Assembly: GCA_003513895.1 (NCBI GenBank)
Contig: DOSU01000148.1
Location: forward strand, 22,349 to 86,348
Source of the DNA: Rikenellaceae bacterium
GTDB taxonomy: Bacteria; Bacteroidota; Bacteroidia; Bacteroidales; UBA932
DNA: 64,000 nt
Direction of reading: 5' to 3'
Below are positions 1-8,291 of the stretch, piece after piece (position 1 is the stretch's first letter; each line of letters opens with the position of its first letter). The notes beneath the pieces were generated by a model. That model ran no database searches. It had not been told where the DNA came from and worked only from the letters and a program-made list of their open reading frames with translations. A program made the position numbers and the translations under genes.

Positions 1-219
1 TCCTATACAACTGAGCTTTTTGAAAAAGGAGCAGAAAGAATATCCAAGAAAGTGGGTGAAGAGGCAGCTGAGGTTATCATCGAGGCTATTAAGGGAGATA
101 AAAAAAGATTGGTATATGAAGCAGGAGACCTCATATACCATCTTCTTGTATTGCTGGAACTTTACGGCCTTTCAATAAGTGATATTGAAAAGGAGTTGTA
201 TAGCCGTCACTCTAAGTAA
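1..219 (+). CDS. hisIE: Phosphoribosyl-ATP pyrophosphatase domain (HisE part of HisIE), 3' end only
   Basis: The last 72 codons of a gene that enters from the left edge. The frame is open from base 1 to TAA at 217-219. It encodes the MazG-like helical HisE fold, with KKVGEEAAEVIIEA and EAGDLIYHLLVLL as the metal-binding helices. HisE hydrolyses phosphoribosyl-ATP to phosphoribosyl-AMP in histidine biosynthesis. In Bacteroidota HisE is normally fused behind HisI (phosphoribosyl-AMP cyclohydrolase); that fusion is inferred here because the N-terminal half lies outside the window. The stop codon is 3 bases from the stop of the convergent fhs gene, leaving no room for an intergenic terminator. 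Confidence 0.9.
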   Translation, partial: SYTTELFEKGAERISKKVGEEAAEVIIEAIKGDKKRLVYEAGDLIYHLLVLLELYGLSISDIEKELYSRHSK

Positions 220-222
220 CTT

Positions 223-1884
223 CTAAAACAACCCTGTAATGTTACCGTCGTTGTCAATATCTATGTGCATAGATGAAGGCTCTTCAGGCAAGCCCGGCAT
301 ACGCATGATTTCACCTGTTATTGGAATTAAGAAACCAGCACCTGAAGCAATCTCAATTTCTCTTACAGTAACAATGAAATCTTTTGGTCTACCGAGCAAT
401 TCCGGGTTATCAGACAGAGACTTCTGAGTCTTTGCCATACAAATTGCAAGGTCGTTAAGTCCGAGTTTTGCAATTTTGACAAGGTTGGCCTTTGCTTTTG
501 CAGTATAGTCAACAGCCTCGGCGCCATATATTTTCTTGGCTATGGTCTCAATCTTCTTCTCAACAGAGTCTGTAAGAGGATAGAGAGGCAAGAAGTTAGG
601 ACAGCAATCGGCAGCTGCATGCACAACCATATGAGCCAGCTCCTCTGCACCTGCTCCGCCTTTTCCCCAAACATCCACAATAGTAGCAGGAATTCCCTTC
701 TTTTTGCAGAAGTCTATAATAAAGTCGAGTTCTTCCTGCGAATCGGTGGCGAATTTGTTGATTGCAACTACTGGTGCCAGGCTAAACTGCTTAATGTTTT
801 CGACATGTTTCTCAAGGTTGCCCATGCCTTTGGCAAGAGCATCAACATCGGAATCCTTAATCTCCTTAAGAGGCTTTCCTCCGTGATATTTAAGGGCTCT
901 AACGGTTGCAACCAGTACTGCTGCATTAGGAGATAGCTTTGCCGAACGGCATTTAATATCCAGGAATTTTTCTGCACCCAGGTCGAAACCAAATCCGGCT
1001 TCGGTTACAGTATAGTCGGTTAGCGACATCGCTGTCTGAGTAGCGATTACTGAGTTTGTACCCTGAGCGATATTTGCAAAAGGTCCTCCGTGTATGATTG
1101 CCGGTGTTCCTTCAATTGTCTGAACAAGGTTAGGCTTAATTGCATCCTTGAGCAGAGCAGCCATTGCTCCGTGGGCTTTGAGATCACGGGCATATATCGG
1201 CTGTTTGTCGAAGGTGAAGCCTATGAAAATGTTGCCCAGCCTGGCCTTTAGGTCATCTCTGTCCTTTGAAAGACACAGAATGGCCATTACCTCCGAGGCT
1301 GCTGTGATATCGAATCCGGTCTCACGAGGAATTCCGTTTCCTGTTCCTCCCAGACCTACAACAATGTCGCGAAGAACACGATCGTTCATGTCCATAACCC
1401 TCTTCCATGAAATTGTTCTGGGGTCGAGATTCAGGCTGTTGTTCTTGCTCTGAATGTTGTTGTCGATGAGTGCCGAAAGGAGATTATGCGCCTTTTCTAT
1501 AGCTCCAAAATCTCCCGTGAAATGCATGTTTATATCTTCCATTGGCAAAACCTGAGAGTAACCTCCGCCTGTAGCTCCGCCCTTGATTCCAAAAACAGGA
1601 CCAAGAGAGGGTTCTCTTAGTACAACAATGGATCTCTCTCCAATTCTGTTCAATGCCTGCGACAGGCCAATTGAAACTGTTGTTTTACCCTCACCGGCAG
1701 GTGTTGGCGATATGGCAGAAACTAATATTAGTTTCCCGAATTTGTTTCTGTCGATGTAAGTCAGAGGAAGTTTTGCTTTGTATTTTCCGTAAAGTTCCAG
1801 GTCATCCGGGTCTATACCTATCAACTTAGCAATCTCACCTATAGGTTTAAGTTTTTTTGTGTGGGCAATCTCCTGGTCGGTCAT
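223..1884 (-). CDS. fhs: Formate--tetrahydrofolate ligase
   Basis: A 553-residue cytoplasmic enzyme that joins formate to tetrahydrofolate using ATP, giving 10-formyl-THF for purine synthesis and one-carbon metabolism. The length is typical of the monofunctional bacterial enzyme (about 555 residues). The P-loop TPAGEGKTT lies near residue 65, followed by conserved stretches such as LREPSLGPVFGIKGGATGGG and HGGPFANIAQGTNS. The C-terminus ends in the usual MPGLPEEPSSMHIDID region. It begins with ATG at 1882-1884 and is transcribed away from dsrC across a 116-base divergent region. Nothing is missing or frameshifted. Identification is secure from sequence alone. Confidence 0.97.
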   Translation of the reverse strand: MTDQEIAHTKKLKPIGEIAKLIGIDPDDLELYGKYKAKLPLTYIDRNKFGKLILVSAISPTPAGEGKTTVSIGLSQALNRIGERSIVVLREPSLGPVFGIKGGATGGGYSQVLPMEDINMHFTGDFGAIEKAHNLLSALIDNNIQSKNNSLNLDPRTISWKRVMDMNDRVLRDIVVGLGGTGNGIPRETGFDITAASEVMAILCLSKDRDDLKARLGNIFIGFTFDKQPIYARDLKAHGAMAALLKDAIKPNLVQTIEGTPAIIHGGPFANIAQGTNSVIATQTAMSLTDYTVTEAGFGFDLGAEKFLDIKCRSAKLSPNAAVLVATVRALKYHGGKPLKEIKDSDVDALAKGMGNLEKHVENIKQFSLAPVVAINKFATDSQEELDFIIDFCKKKGIPATIVDVWGKGGAGAEELAHMVVHAAADCCPNFLPLYPLTDSVEKKIETIAKKIYGAEAVDYTAKAKANLVKIAKLGLNDLAICMAKTQKSLSDNPELLGRPKDFIVTVREIEIASGAGFLIPITGEIMRMPGLPEEPSSMHIDIDNDGNITGLF

Positions 1885-1940
1885 AATCTTAATAATTTGT
1901 GTTAGTATATATCTTTAGTAAACAAATATAGCCTATTAAA

Positions 1941-1973
1941 GTTTTTTATCCAACCATAAAATTTATACCTTCG
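1941..1973 (+). promoter_or_regulatory. Candidate promoter for the dsrC operon
   Basis: TACCTTCG at 1966-1973 differs by one base from the Bacteroidota -7 consensus TAnnTTTG. A T-rich stretch lies about 21 bases upstream near 1942, without a perfect TTG. The box is 27 bases before the dsrC ATG. It fits the only divergent gap in the region but has not been tested. Confidence 0.35.
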
Positions 1974-2000
1974 TAAACACAAAACAAACTAAATTTAAAA

Positions 2001-2318
2001 ATGGCAAAACTTGAGATTGAGGGGAAACTCTTTGAGGTAGATGGTGACGGATTTCTTACTGAACCCTCTTTATGGAATGATGATACAGCAATTCTCTTTG
2101 CAAAATCGGACGGAATTGAGGAGATGACGGACAAACATTGGGCAATTATCCGGATAATTAGAGGCAATTTCGAAGAGAAAGGGAATGCTCCCATGATCCG
2201 GACTATCTGCCAGGAAACCGGATTAAAGCTCAGGGAAATATACGAACTCTTTCCGTTAGGTCCTGCCAGAGGAGCTTGCAGGGTTGCAGGTTTGCCAAAA
2301 CCGGACGGTTGCGTCTAA
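2001..2318 (+). CDS. dsrC: DsrC/TusE-family sulfur carrier protein with two C-terminal cysteines
   Basis: A 105-residue protein of the DsrC/TusE/DsvC family. The C-terminal arm reads ACRVAGLPKPDGCV, with the penultimate cysteine (C104) and the second redox cysteine (C93) eleven residues upstream. Having both cysteines is the mark of true DsrC proteins, which carry sulfur as a persulfide or trisulfide and cycle through an intramolecular disulfide; TusE proteins for tRNA thiolation keep only the last one. The family helix-turn-helix-like core (DKHWAIIRIIR) is present. It starts an apparent operon with DsrM- and DsrK-like genes (12-base gap) and a cysteine desulfurase. No dsrAB is present in the window, so a role in sulfite reduction cannot be claimed. 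Confidence 0.9.
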   Translation: MAKLEIEGKLFEVDGDGFLTEPSLWNDDTAILFAKSDGIEEMTDKHWAIIRIIRGNFEEKGNAPMIRTICQETGLKLREIYELFPLGPARGACRVAGLPKPDGCV

Positions 2319-2330
2319 TTCCATTATCTT

Positions 2331-2954
2331 ATGTGCTGGTATCACTGGATTGCAATAATTTCTCTCACGTTATCTTTTTCACTTCTCACATTTCAGTTTG
2401 TGAGACTTTTGTTTCTTGGCAGGCCCAATGAACTTTCCGCTCCTTCAGGAAATGTCTCTAAAGGGGTGATCTACTCTTTTACAAAAGCAATGTCGCCATC
2501 TCAAAAGGAGTCTGCTTATATGCACTTGCCTACTTATGCGGCAGGTATAATTTACCATATCGGAACTTTTTTGTCGCTGGGGATATTTCTGGTCTTTATT
2601 TCGGGAATTACGGAGTGGTATGAAGGAATAAAATATTTTTTGTCGGCTTTGCTTTTTGTTTCAGTTGCCGCAGGTTTTGCTGTTTTAATTAAAAGAGTTT
2701 TAAATTCCGAACTTAAATCGCTCTCGGGTCCGGATGATTACATATCAAATTTACTAACCACTTTTGCACAGCTATTTTCTGCTTTTTTTCTGTTGTTTCC
2801 CGGATTGGAACCATTCTATTATTTAACTATGTCTCTTTTCTTAGTTTGGCTGCCGCTGGGTAAAACAAGGCACCTTCTTTACTTCTTTTTTGCCAGATAT
2901 CATCTTGGGTTTTTTTACGGATGGAGGGGAACCTGGCCTCAAAAAACAGAATAA
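2331..2954 (+). CDS. DsrM-like membrane cytochrome b subunit
   Basis: A 207-residue polytopic membrane protein with hydrophobic segments near residues 8-28, 70-91, 101-122, 139-156 and 161-177. Histidines at 5, 65, 76, 181 and 191 sit at helix ends where NarI/DsrM-type proteins hold b hemes. The TRHLLYFFFARYH stretch near the C-terminus resembles the final heme-binding helix of that family. By position between dsrC and a DsrK-like gene it is the expected quinol-oxidising partner, passing electrons to the cytoplasmic Fe-S subunit. It is short for DsrM. The next gene starts one base after its stop codon. The assignment rests mainly on context plus hydropathy and histidine pattern. Confidence 0.7.
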   Translation: MCWYHWIAIISLTLSFSLLTFQFVRLLFLGRPNELSAPSGNVSKGVIYSFTKAMSPSQKESAYMHLPTYAAGIIYHIGTFLSLGIFLVFISGITEWYEGIKYFLSALLFVSVAAGFAVLIKRVLNSELKSLSGPDDYISNLLTTFAQLFSAFFLLFPGLEPFYYLTMSLFLVWLPLGKTRHLLYFFFARYHLGFFYGWRGTWPQKTE

Positions 2955-2955
2955 C

Positions 2956-4254
2956 ATGCAAAACGTAGATAAAAACAGACGGGATAGGGCTCTTGAGATA
3001 TTAAGAAACAGTTCAGACAGCAAACTGCTTACAAATCTTAATGCATGTGTGAGATGCGGGCTTTGCGCGGGCAGCTGTATGTTCTATCTTACACAAAAGG
3101 AAGCCAGATTCATACCTGCAAGAAAGGTAGATCTGGTAAGTTCTGTTTACCGCAAATATTGTACAACAATGGGTAAAATTGCCCCTTCTCTTGTAAATGC
3201 CAAAGATCTTGACGACAACATGGCACAGGAGATGATAGATTTGCTCTTTGGAGCATGTACAATGTGCGGAAGATGTGTAAAACATTGCTCGATTGGCGTA
3301 GATATAGCTTATGTTGTTAGAAAAGGCCGGGAAATGCTTTCGGCAATGGACATGGTGCCGGCAACGCTTCAGGCAACTGTAGATTCTGCCCTCAAGACCG
3401 GAAATAACATGGGAATTCCTACTGAGGAGTTTGTAGATACTATCAAGTGGATGGAAGAGGAACTCATAGACGAAATGGGAAACGAAAACGCCCGCATACC
3501 TCTCGATGAAACCGATAAAAATGTTTTCTACACGTTAAATCCCAGAGAACCTAAGTTTTTCCCTCTTTCAATTTCTGCAATGGCAAAAATATTTTATGCT
3601 GCAGGAGAGAGCTGGACCCTCTCTTCAAAGTTCTACGATGTGACAAATTACGGCTTTTTCAACGGAAACAAGGAAGAAGCAACAATAATTGCAAGAAATC
3701 TATACGACGAAATTCACAAACTCAAAAGTAAAATACTTGTGCTGGGTGAATGCGGGCACGGATCCAGAGCAACAAGATGGGATGGCCCAAATTATCTGAA
3801 TAAACAATTTGATTTTGAGACTGTAACAGCCGTTGAGTTAATGTTAAGGTACATTAAGGATAATAAAATCCGGCTGGACAAAAGCCTTAATAAAGAGCTG
3901 GTTACGATCCATGATCCTTGCAATCTTGTAAGAAACGGAGGTTTAAAAGAACAGATAAGATTTGTAGTTCAAAGCGCTGCGCAAAATTTTACCGAGATGA
4001 ATCCTCACGGAAACGAAAATTTTTGTTGCGGGGGAGGCGGAGGAATGCTTGCAATGAGTGAATATAACGATAGACGAATCAAAGTTGGCGAAATTAAAGC
4101 AAACCAGATTAGAGAAACGGGAGCAAAAGTTGTTGTTACTCCATGCCATAATTGTGTAGATCAGCTCTCACAGCTAAACCATACATACAAACTGGGAGTA
4201 AAAATCAAAACAATCGCAGAGTTGATTGCAGACGCAATTATAATTGACAAATAA
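2956..4254 (+). CDS. DsrK/HdrD-like Fe-S protein with CCG domain
   Basis: A 432-residue cytoplasmic iron-sulfur protein. Two ferredoxin-type CxxCxxCxxxC clusters occur at C31/34/37/41 and C101/104/107/111. The C-terminal CCG domain carries HDPC (C322), CCG (C357-C358) and TPCHNC (C397, C400), the ligands for the non-cubane 4Fe-4S cluster that handles disulfides in HdrB/HdrD/DsrK. GECGHG near residue 270 replaces the first CCG half, as in DsrK-type subunits. The likely role is reduction of the DsrC trisulfide or disulfide using electrons from the DsrM-like partner. The frame is open further upstream to 2890, but that overlaps the membrane gene; ATG at 2956 directly follows its stop and is preferred. 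Confidence 0.85.
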   Translation: MQNVDKNRRDRALEILRNSSDSKLLTNLNACVRCGLCAGSCMFYLTQKEARFIPARKVDLVSSVYRKYCTTMGKIAPSLVNAKDLDDNMAQEMIDLLFGACTMCGRCVKHCSIGVDIAYVVRKGREMLSAMDMVPATLQATVDSALKTGNNMGIPTEEFVDTIKWMEEELIDEMGNENARIPLDETDKNVFYTLNPREPKFFPLSISAMAKIFYAAGESWTLSSKFYDVTNYGFFNGNKEEATIIARNLYDEIHKLKSKILVLGECGHGSRATRWDGPNYLNKQFDFETVTAVELMLRYIKDNKIRLDKSLNKELVTIHDPCNLVRNGGLKEQIRFVVQSAAQNFTEMNPHGNENFCCGGGGGMLAMSEYNDRRIKVGEIKANQIRETGAKVVVTPCHNCVDQLSQLNHTYKLGVKIKTIAELIADAIIIDK

Positions 4255-4280
4255 TTAATTTTAACTATAAATCTCTAATC

Positions 4281-5444
4281 ATGAGCAAGCTTATCTATCT
4301 CGACAACTCGGCAACAAGTTTTCCCAAACCAGACGAAGTTTATGACTTCATGAACACTTTTTACCGAACAAAAGGAGTTAGTCCGGGACGTTCCGGATTT
4401 GACGCAGCCATTGAAACGGAAGAGGTTGTAAATAATACAAGAAAGATTCTTACCAGGCTTTTCAATGGTGGTAGCGACCACAACAGACTCACATTCAGCT
4501 ATAACGCAACCGATTCCCTCAATCTAATAATTAACGGACTGGTAGAAAAAGGGGATCATGTTGTTACAACGCTACTTGAGCACAACTCTGTTTTAAGACC
4601 GCTGTATACACATCAACAACAGGGTACAATTGAAGTAACATATGTTCCTTTTGACAATAATGGATATGTAAATCCGGATGATATTAAAAAAGCAATCCGC
4701 CCACAAACAAAGTTTGTAATTGTAACGCACTGTTCAAATGTTCTTGGAACAATACAACCTTTGTCGGAGATTGGAAAGATTTGCAGGGATAAAGGAGTGC
4801 TGTTTGTTGTAGACGGAAGCCAGGGAGCCGGTTCGGTAGATTTTGACATGCAGGCTTGCAATGTTGATGTTTACTGTTTTACCGGTCATAAATGCCTTTT
4901 GGGACCAACCGGTATAGGTGGTTCTTATGTGCGTGAAGGAGTTGATATTAAGCTTACCAGGGCAGGAGGAACAGGTGTGCGCTCGGCACAAAGAAGCCAT
5001 TTGGACGAATATCCATATCGTCTTGAGTACGGAACTCTCAATTTGCTAGGAGTAGGAGGCCTTTATGCAGGAGTTAAATGGGTTACTAATCAGGGAGTAA
5101 TGAATATTCACAACCGTGAAATAGCCCTGTGGGATAAATTGAGACTTGCTGTACAAAACATAGATGGTGTAACAACATACTGTGCGAACAGTCGTGAAAA
5201 TAAAAATCCGGTACTTTCTTTCAATATCAGGGGTTTTGAAGCAGGGGATGTAGGAATGATGCTTGATGTAGACTATAATATTGCTGTTCGCACGGGTCTT
5301 CAGTGTGCTCCGCTGGTGCACGAACATATTGGAACTTACAATACGCATGGAACTGTAAGACTGAGCGTTGGTGCATTTACAACAGAAGTTGAAATTGATA
5401 CGGCAATCGAAGCGATAAAAGAGATAGCAGCCATAAAAAACTAA
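4281..5444 (+). CDS. Cysteine desulfurase family (class V aminotransferase fold)
   Basis: A 387-residue PLP enzyme. The N-terminal YLDNSATSFPKP, the PLP lysine K204 in TGHKCLLGPTGIGG, and the catalytic cysteine C342 in RTGLQCAPLVHEHIGT match SufS/CsdA-like cysteine desulfurases. These remove sulfur from cysteine as an enzyme persulfide. It follows the DsrK-like gene by 26 bases on the same strand, so it probably shares a transcript. The context suggests it loads DsrC or an intermediate carrier; that link is inference. A housekeeping Fe-S or tRNA thiolation role remains possible, but no sufBCD, iscU or mnmA lies nearby. Confidence 0.88.
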   Translation: MSKLIYLDNSATSFPKPDEVYDFMNTFYRTKGVSPGRSGFDAAIETEEVVNNTRKILTRLFNGGSDHNRLTFSYNATDSLNLIINGLVEKGDHVVTTLLEHNSVLRPLYTHQQQGTIEVTYVPFDNNGYVNPDDIKKAIRPQTKFVIVTHCSNVLGTIQPLSEIGKICRDKGVLFVVDGSQGAGSVDFDMQACNVDVYCFTGHKCLLGPTGIGGSYVREGVDIKLTRAGGTGVRSAQRSHLDEYPYRLEYGTLNLLGVGGLYAGVKWVTNQGVMNIHNREIALWDKLRLAVQNIDGVTTYCANSRENKNPVLSFNIRGFEAGDVGMMLDVDYNIAVRTGLQCAPLVHEHIGTYNTHGTVRLSVGAFTTEVEIDTAIEAIKEIAAIKN

Positions 5445-5643
5445 CCTTATAACTTCTTTTGCTCCAGCAACTACAAAAATAACAGTAAATAAAACACTAT
5501 CGTTTCTTGATGTAACAAAATAGTTACTTAATTTGCACCGTGATTAATTTAACAGGATACTAAATTTTAATTCATGTCGCAATTTTGTTTATAATTTCTG
5601 CTATATTTACATATAAATATAATTCTTTCAGATTTTGCTTAGT

Positions 5644-6018
5644 ATGGACACAGAACAAAAAATCAAGATTTTATATGCCGAAGACAATGACAGCAATTAT
5701 ATTCTTGCAAAGGCAATGTTAAAAGGCGTTTATGATATGTATAGGGCAGAAAACGGAGCCGAAGCTCTTGATCTTTACGAAGAGATAAAACCGGATGTAA
5801 TATTAATGGATATGAAAATGCCGGTGATGGACGGACTTGAGGCAACAAAAAGGCTTCGTGAGAATGGCGTTACTGTTCCTATTATAGCACTTACAGCATT
5901 TGCGTATGACAATGACAGGAACGTGGCATTGGCTGCCGGTTGTACCGATTATATAACAAAACCATACAGGGCAGAACTTCTAAGAAAGACAATTGCCACT
6001 CTTCTTAACTCCGAATAA
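5644..6018 (+). CDS. Single-domain response regulator (receiver only)
   Basis: A 124-residue CheY-like receiver with acidic pocket AEDN (residues 12-15), phospho-acceptor D56 in LMDMKMP, the conserved threonine in LTAFA and lysine in TKPY. It has no output domain, so it must act through protein contacts or as a phosphorelay shuttle. It resembles receivers of hybrid kinases (YAEDNDSNYILAKAML). ATG at 5644 is preferred over an in-frame TTG at 5635. It opens an operon with ugd (12-base gap), uxs and a receiver-histidine kinase, which is the obvious candidate partner. The 199 bases upstream hold no clear gene; they are AT-rich and probably contain the promoter. Confidence 0.9.
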   Translation: MDTEQKIKILYAEDNDSNYILAKAMLKGVYDMYRAENGAEALDLYEEIKPDVILMDMKMPVMDGLEATKRLRENGVTVPIIALTAFAYDNDRNVALAAGCTDYITKPYRAELLRKTIATLLNSE

Positions 6019-6030
6019 CATTAATTGAGT

Positions 6031-7350
6031 ATGAATATTGCAATAGTTGGAACAGGATATGTTGGACTGGTTACCGGTGCCTGTTTTTCGGAAATGGGCA
6101 TAAATGTTGTTTGCATCGATATAGACAAAAAGAAAATTGACATGCTCAACGAGGGAGTAATGCCTATCTATGAGCCGGGAATCCAGGAACTTGTTGCAAA
6201 AAACGTAAAAGAGGGAAGGCTCTCTTTTTCGACAAATTTAAAGGAAAATATTGATAAGGTTTCTATTGTGTTTAGTGCAGTGGGAACTCCTCCGGATGAC
6301 GATGGAAGTGCTGATCTTAAATACGTTCTTGATGTCGCAAGAACAGTAGGTCAAAACATGAAAGACTACGTTCTTCTGGTCACAAAAAGTACAGTTCCTG
6401 TTGGAACTGCCCCAAAAGTGAGAGATGTTATTCAGCACGAACTGGACAAAAGGGGGGTTAATATTGAATTTGACGTTGCATCCAATCCTGAATTTCTTAA
6501 GGAAGGGGCTGCCATTAAAGATTTTATGTCTCCGGACAGAGTTGTCGTAGGGGTAGAAAGCGAAAGAGCTGCTCTTCTTATGGAGCGGTTGTACAAGCCG
6601 TTTGTTTTAAACGGATTTCCAATTATTTTTATGGATATTGCCTCTGCCGAGATGTCAAAATATGCTGCAAACGCAATGTTGGCAACAAGGATCAGCTTTA
6701 TGAATGAAATTGCCAGGCTTTGCGAAGTTACAGGAGCTAATGTAGAGATGGTTAGAAAGGGAATAGGCTCCGACAAGAGAATTGGCACGAGTTTCCTGTA
6801 TTCCGGAGCCGGATACGGCGGCTCTTGTTTTCCTAAAGATGTTAAAGCACTTGTAAATATAGGGAAAAGCCACGGAGTACCTATGAAAATTGTTGAGGCA
6901 GTAGAATCTGTTAATGAGGAGCAAAAAGAGATAGTAGTCAAAAAACTTATGGTTGCATTTAACGGGAATTTGTCTGGTAAAACAATTGCAATATGGGGGC
7001 TCTCTTTTAAACCCGATACCGATGATATGAGAGAAGCGCCTTCTCTCGTTGTAATTGATAAACTGATAAATGCAGGTGCAACAGTAAAGGCATTCGATCC
7101 TGTTTCAATTAATGAAGCAAAAAGAAGAATCGGAGACAAAGTAACATACTGCAGCAGTATATATGATGCAGCGAAAGATGCCGATGCCATTGCCCTCATA
7201 ACTGAGTGGAAGCAATTCCGTATGCCGTCATGGAATAAAATAAGGCAACTCATGAAGGACAACGTGATTATTGACGGGAGAAACATATACGACCATTCGG
7301 AAATGGAGTCAGAAGGTTTCAGGCACTACTCAATAGGGAAAAAATCCTGA
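6031..7350 (+). CDS. ugd: UDP-glucose 6-dehydrogenase
   Basis: A 439-residue enzyme that oxidises UDP-glucose to UDP-glucuronate with two NAD+. The N-terminal Rossmann motif is [19 protein letters not shown]. The catalytic cysteine lies in YGGSCFPKD near residue 266, and the C-terminal UDP-binding domain carries [17 protein letters not shown]. The length is usual for the family. ATG at 6031 is chosen over an in-frame TTG six bases earlier. The next gene starts 2 bases after its stop and uses its product, making a two-step UDP-glucose to UDP-xylose pathway that feeds the downstream polysaccharide locus. Confidence 0.96.
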   Translation: MNIAIVGTGYVGLVTGACFSEMGINVVCIDIDKKKIDMLNEGVMPIYEPGIQELVAKNVKEGRLSFSTNLKENIDKVSIVFSAVGTPPDDDGSADLKYVLDVARTVGQNMKDYVLLVTKSTVPVGTAPKVRDVIQHELDKRGVNIEFDVASNPEFLKEGAAIKDFMSPDRVVVGVESERAALLMERLYKPFVLNGFPIIFMDIASAEMSKYAANAMLATRISFMNEIARLCEVTGANVEMVRKGIGSDKRIGTSFLYSGAGYGGSCFPKDVKALVNIGKSHGVPMKIVEAVESVNEEQKEIVVKKLMVAFNGNLSGKTIAIWGLSFKPDTDDMREAPSLVVIDKLINAGATVKAFDPVSINEAKRRIGDKVTYCSSIYDAAKDADAIALITEWKQFRMPSWNKIRQLMKDNVIIDGRNIYDHSEMESEGFRHYSIGKKS

Positions 7351-7352
7351 CT

Positions 7353-8291
7353 ATGAAAAGAATACTAATAACCGGAGGAGCAGGTTTTATTGGCTCACAC
7401 TTATGTGACCGTCTTATAAAAGAAGGTAATGACGTTGTGTGCCTTGATAACTTTTTTACAGGTTCAAAAGAAAATGTTATTCATTTAATTGGGCATCCTC
7501 ATTTTGAATTAGTAAGACACGATGTAACTCAACCCTATTATGCCGAAGTTGATCAAATTTACAATCTCGCGTGTCCGGCTTCTCCTGTGCACTATCAGTA
7601 TAATCCTATAAAAACGGTAAAAACTTCCGTAATGGGAGCAATCAACATGCTTGGCCTGGCGAAAAGAATAAATGCAAAGATACTTCAGGCGTCTACAAGC
7701 GAAATCTACGGCGATCCTTCCGTGCATCCTCAACCTGAGTCATACTGGGGCAATGTTAATACCATCGGATTGCGTTCTTGCTACGACGAGGGCAAAAGAT
7801 GTGCAGAAACGCTATTCATGGACTATCACAGGCAGAATAGTGTTAAAATAAAAATTATCAGGATTTTTAACACTTATGGTCCAAAAATGCACCCGCATGA
7901 CGGAAGGGTAGTGTCAAACTTTATAGTTCAGTCGCTTAAAGGAGAGGATATTACTCTATACGGGGGAGGTTCTCAAACCAGAAGTTTTCAATACATAGAT
8001 GACCTTGTTGAAGCAATGATACGGGTTATGAACAATACCGACGATAATTTCATTGGACCTGTAAATATTGGAAATCCTAATGAGTTCACAATAAAAGAAC
8101 TGGCAAATAAAATCATTGCTCTTACAGGAACAAAATCAAAAATTGTGCACAAAGACCTTCCTTCGGATGATCCTAAACAAAGGCAGCCGGACATTACTTT
8201 GGCAAGAAAGATAATTGACTGGGAACCAAAAATTCAAATAGAAGCAGGATTAATAAAAACCATTGAGTATTTTAGGAACTTGAAGAATTAA
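7353..8291 (+). CDS. uxs: UDP-glucuronate decarboxylase (UDP-xylose synthase)
   Basis: A 312-residue extended short-chain dehydrogenase. It has the glycine-rich NAD motif [11 protein letters not shown], the LACPASP stretch characteristic of UXS proteins, the catalytic STSEIYG region and the Y-x3-K pair in [22 protein letters not shown] is the substrate-loop signature. It decarboxylates UDP-glucuronate to UDP-xylose and follows ugd by 2 bases. Epimerase-only relatives lack the LACPASP signature, so UXS is preferred. The receiver-histidine kinase gene starts on the very next base after the stop codon, so the four genes 5644-9416 are almost certainly co-transcribed. Confidence 0.93.
   Translation: MKRILITGGAGFIGSHLCDRLIKEGNDVVCLDNFFTGSKENVIHLIGHPHFELVRHDVTQPYYAEVDQIYNLACPASPVHYQYNPIKTVKTSVMGAINMLGLAKRINAKILQASTSEIYGDPSVHPQPESYWGNVNTIGLRSCYDEGKRCAETLFMDYHRQNSVKIKIIRIFNTYGPKMHPHDGRVVSNFIVQSLKGEDITLYGGGSQTRSFQYIDDLVEAMIRVMNNTDDNFIGPVNIGNPNEFTIKELANKIIALTGTKSKIVHKDLPSDDPKQRQPDITLARKIIDWEPKIQIEAGLIKTIEYFRNLKN

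Noticed and set aside
2890..2955. A longer N-terminus for the DsrK-like protein
   Set aside because: It would overlap the membrane-subunit gene by 65 bases. The ATG at 2956, right after that gene's stop, gives the expected distance to the first Fe-S cluster.
6432..7286. A 284-codon open frame on the minus strand inside ugd
   Set aside because: It lies wholly antisense to a highly conserved UDP-glucose dehydrogenase and its translation shows no family features; it is a by-product of ugd codon use.
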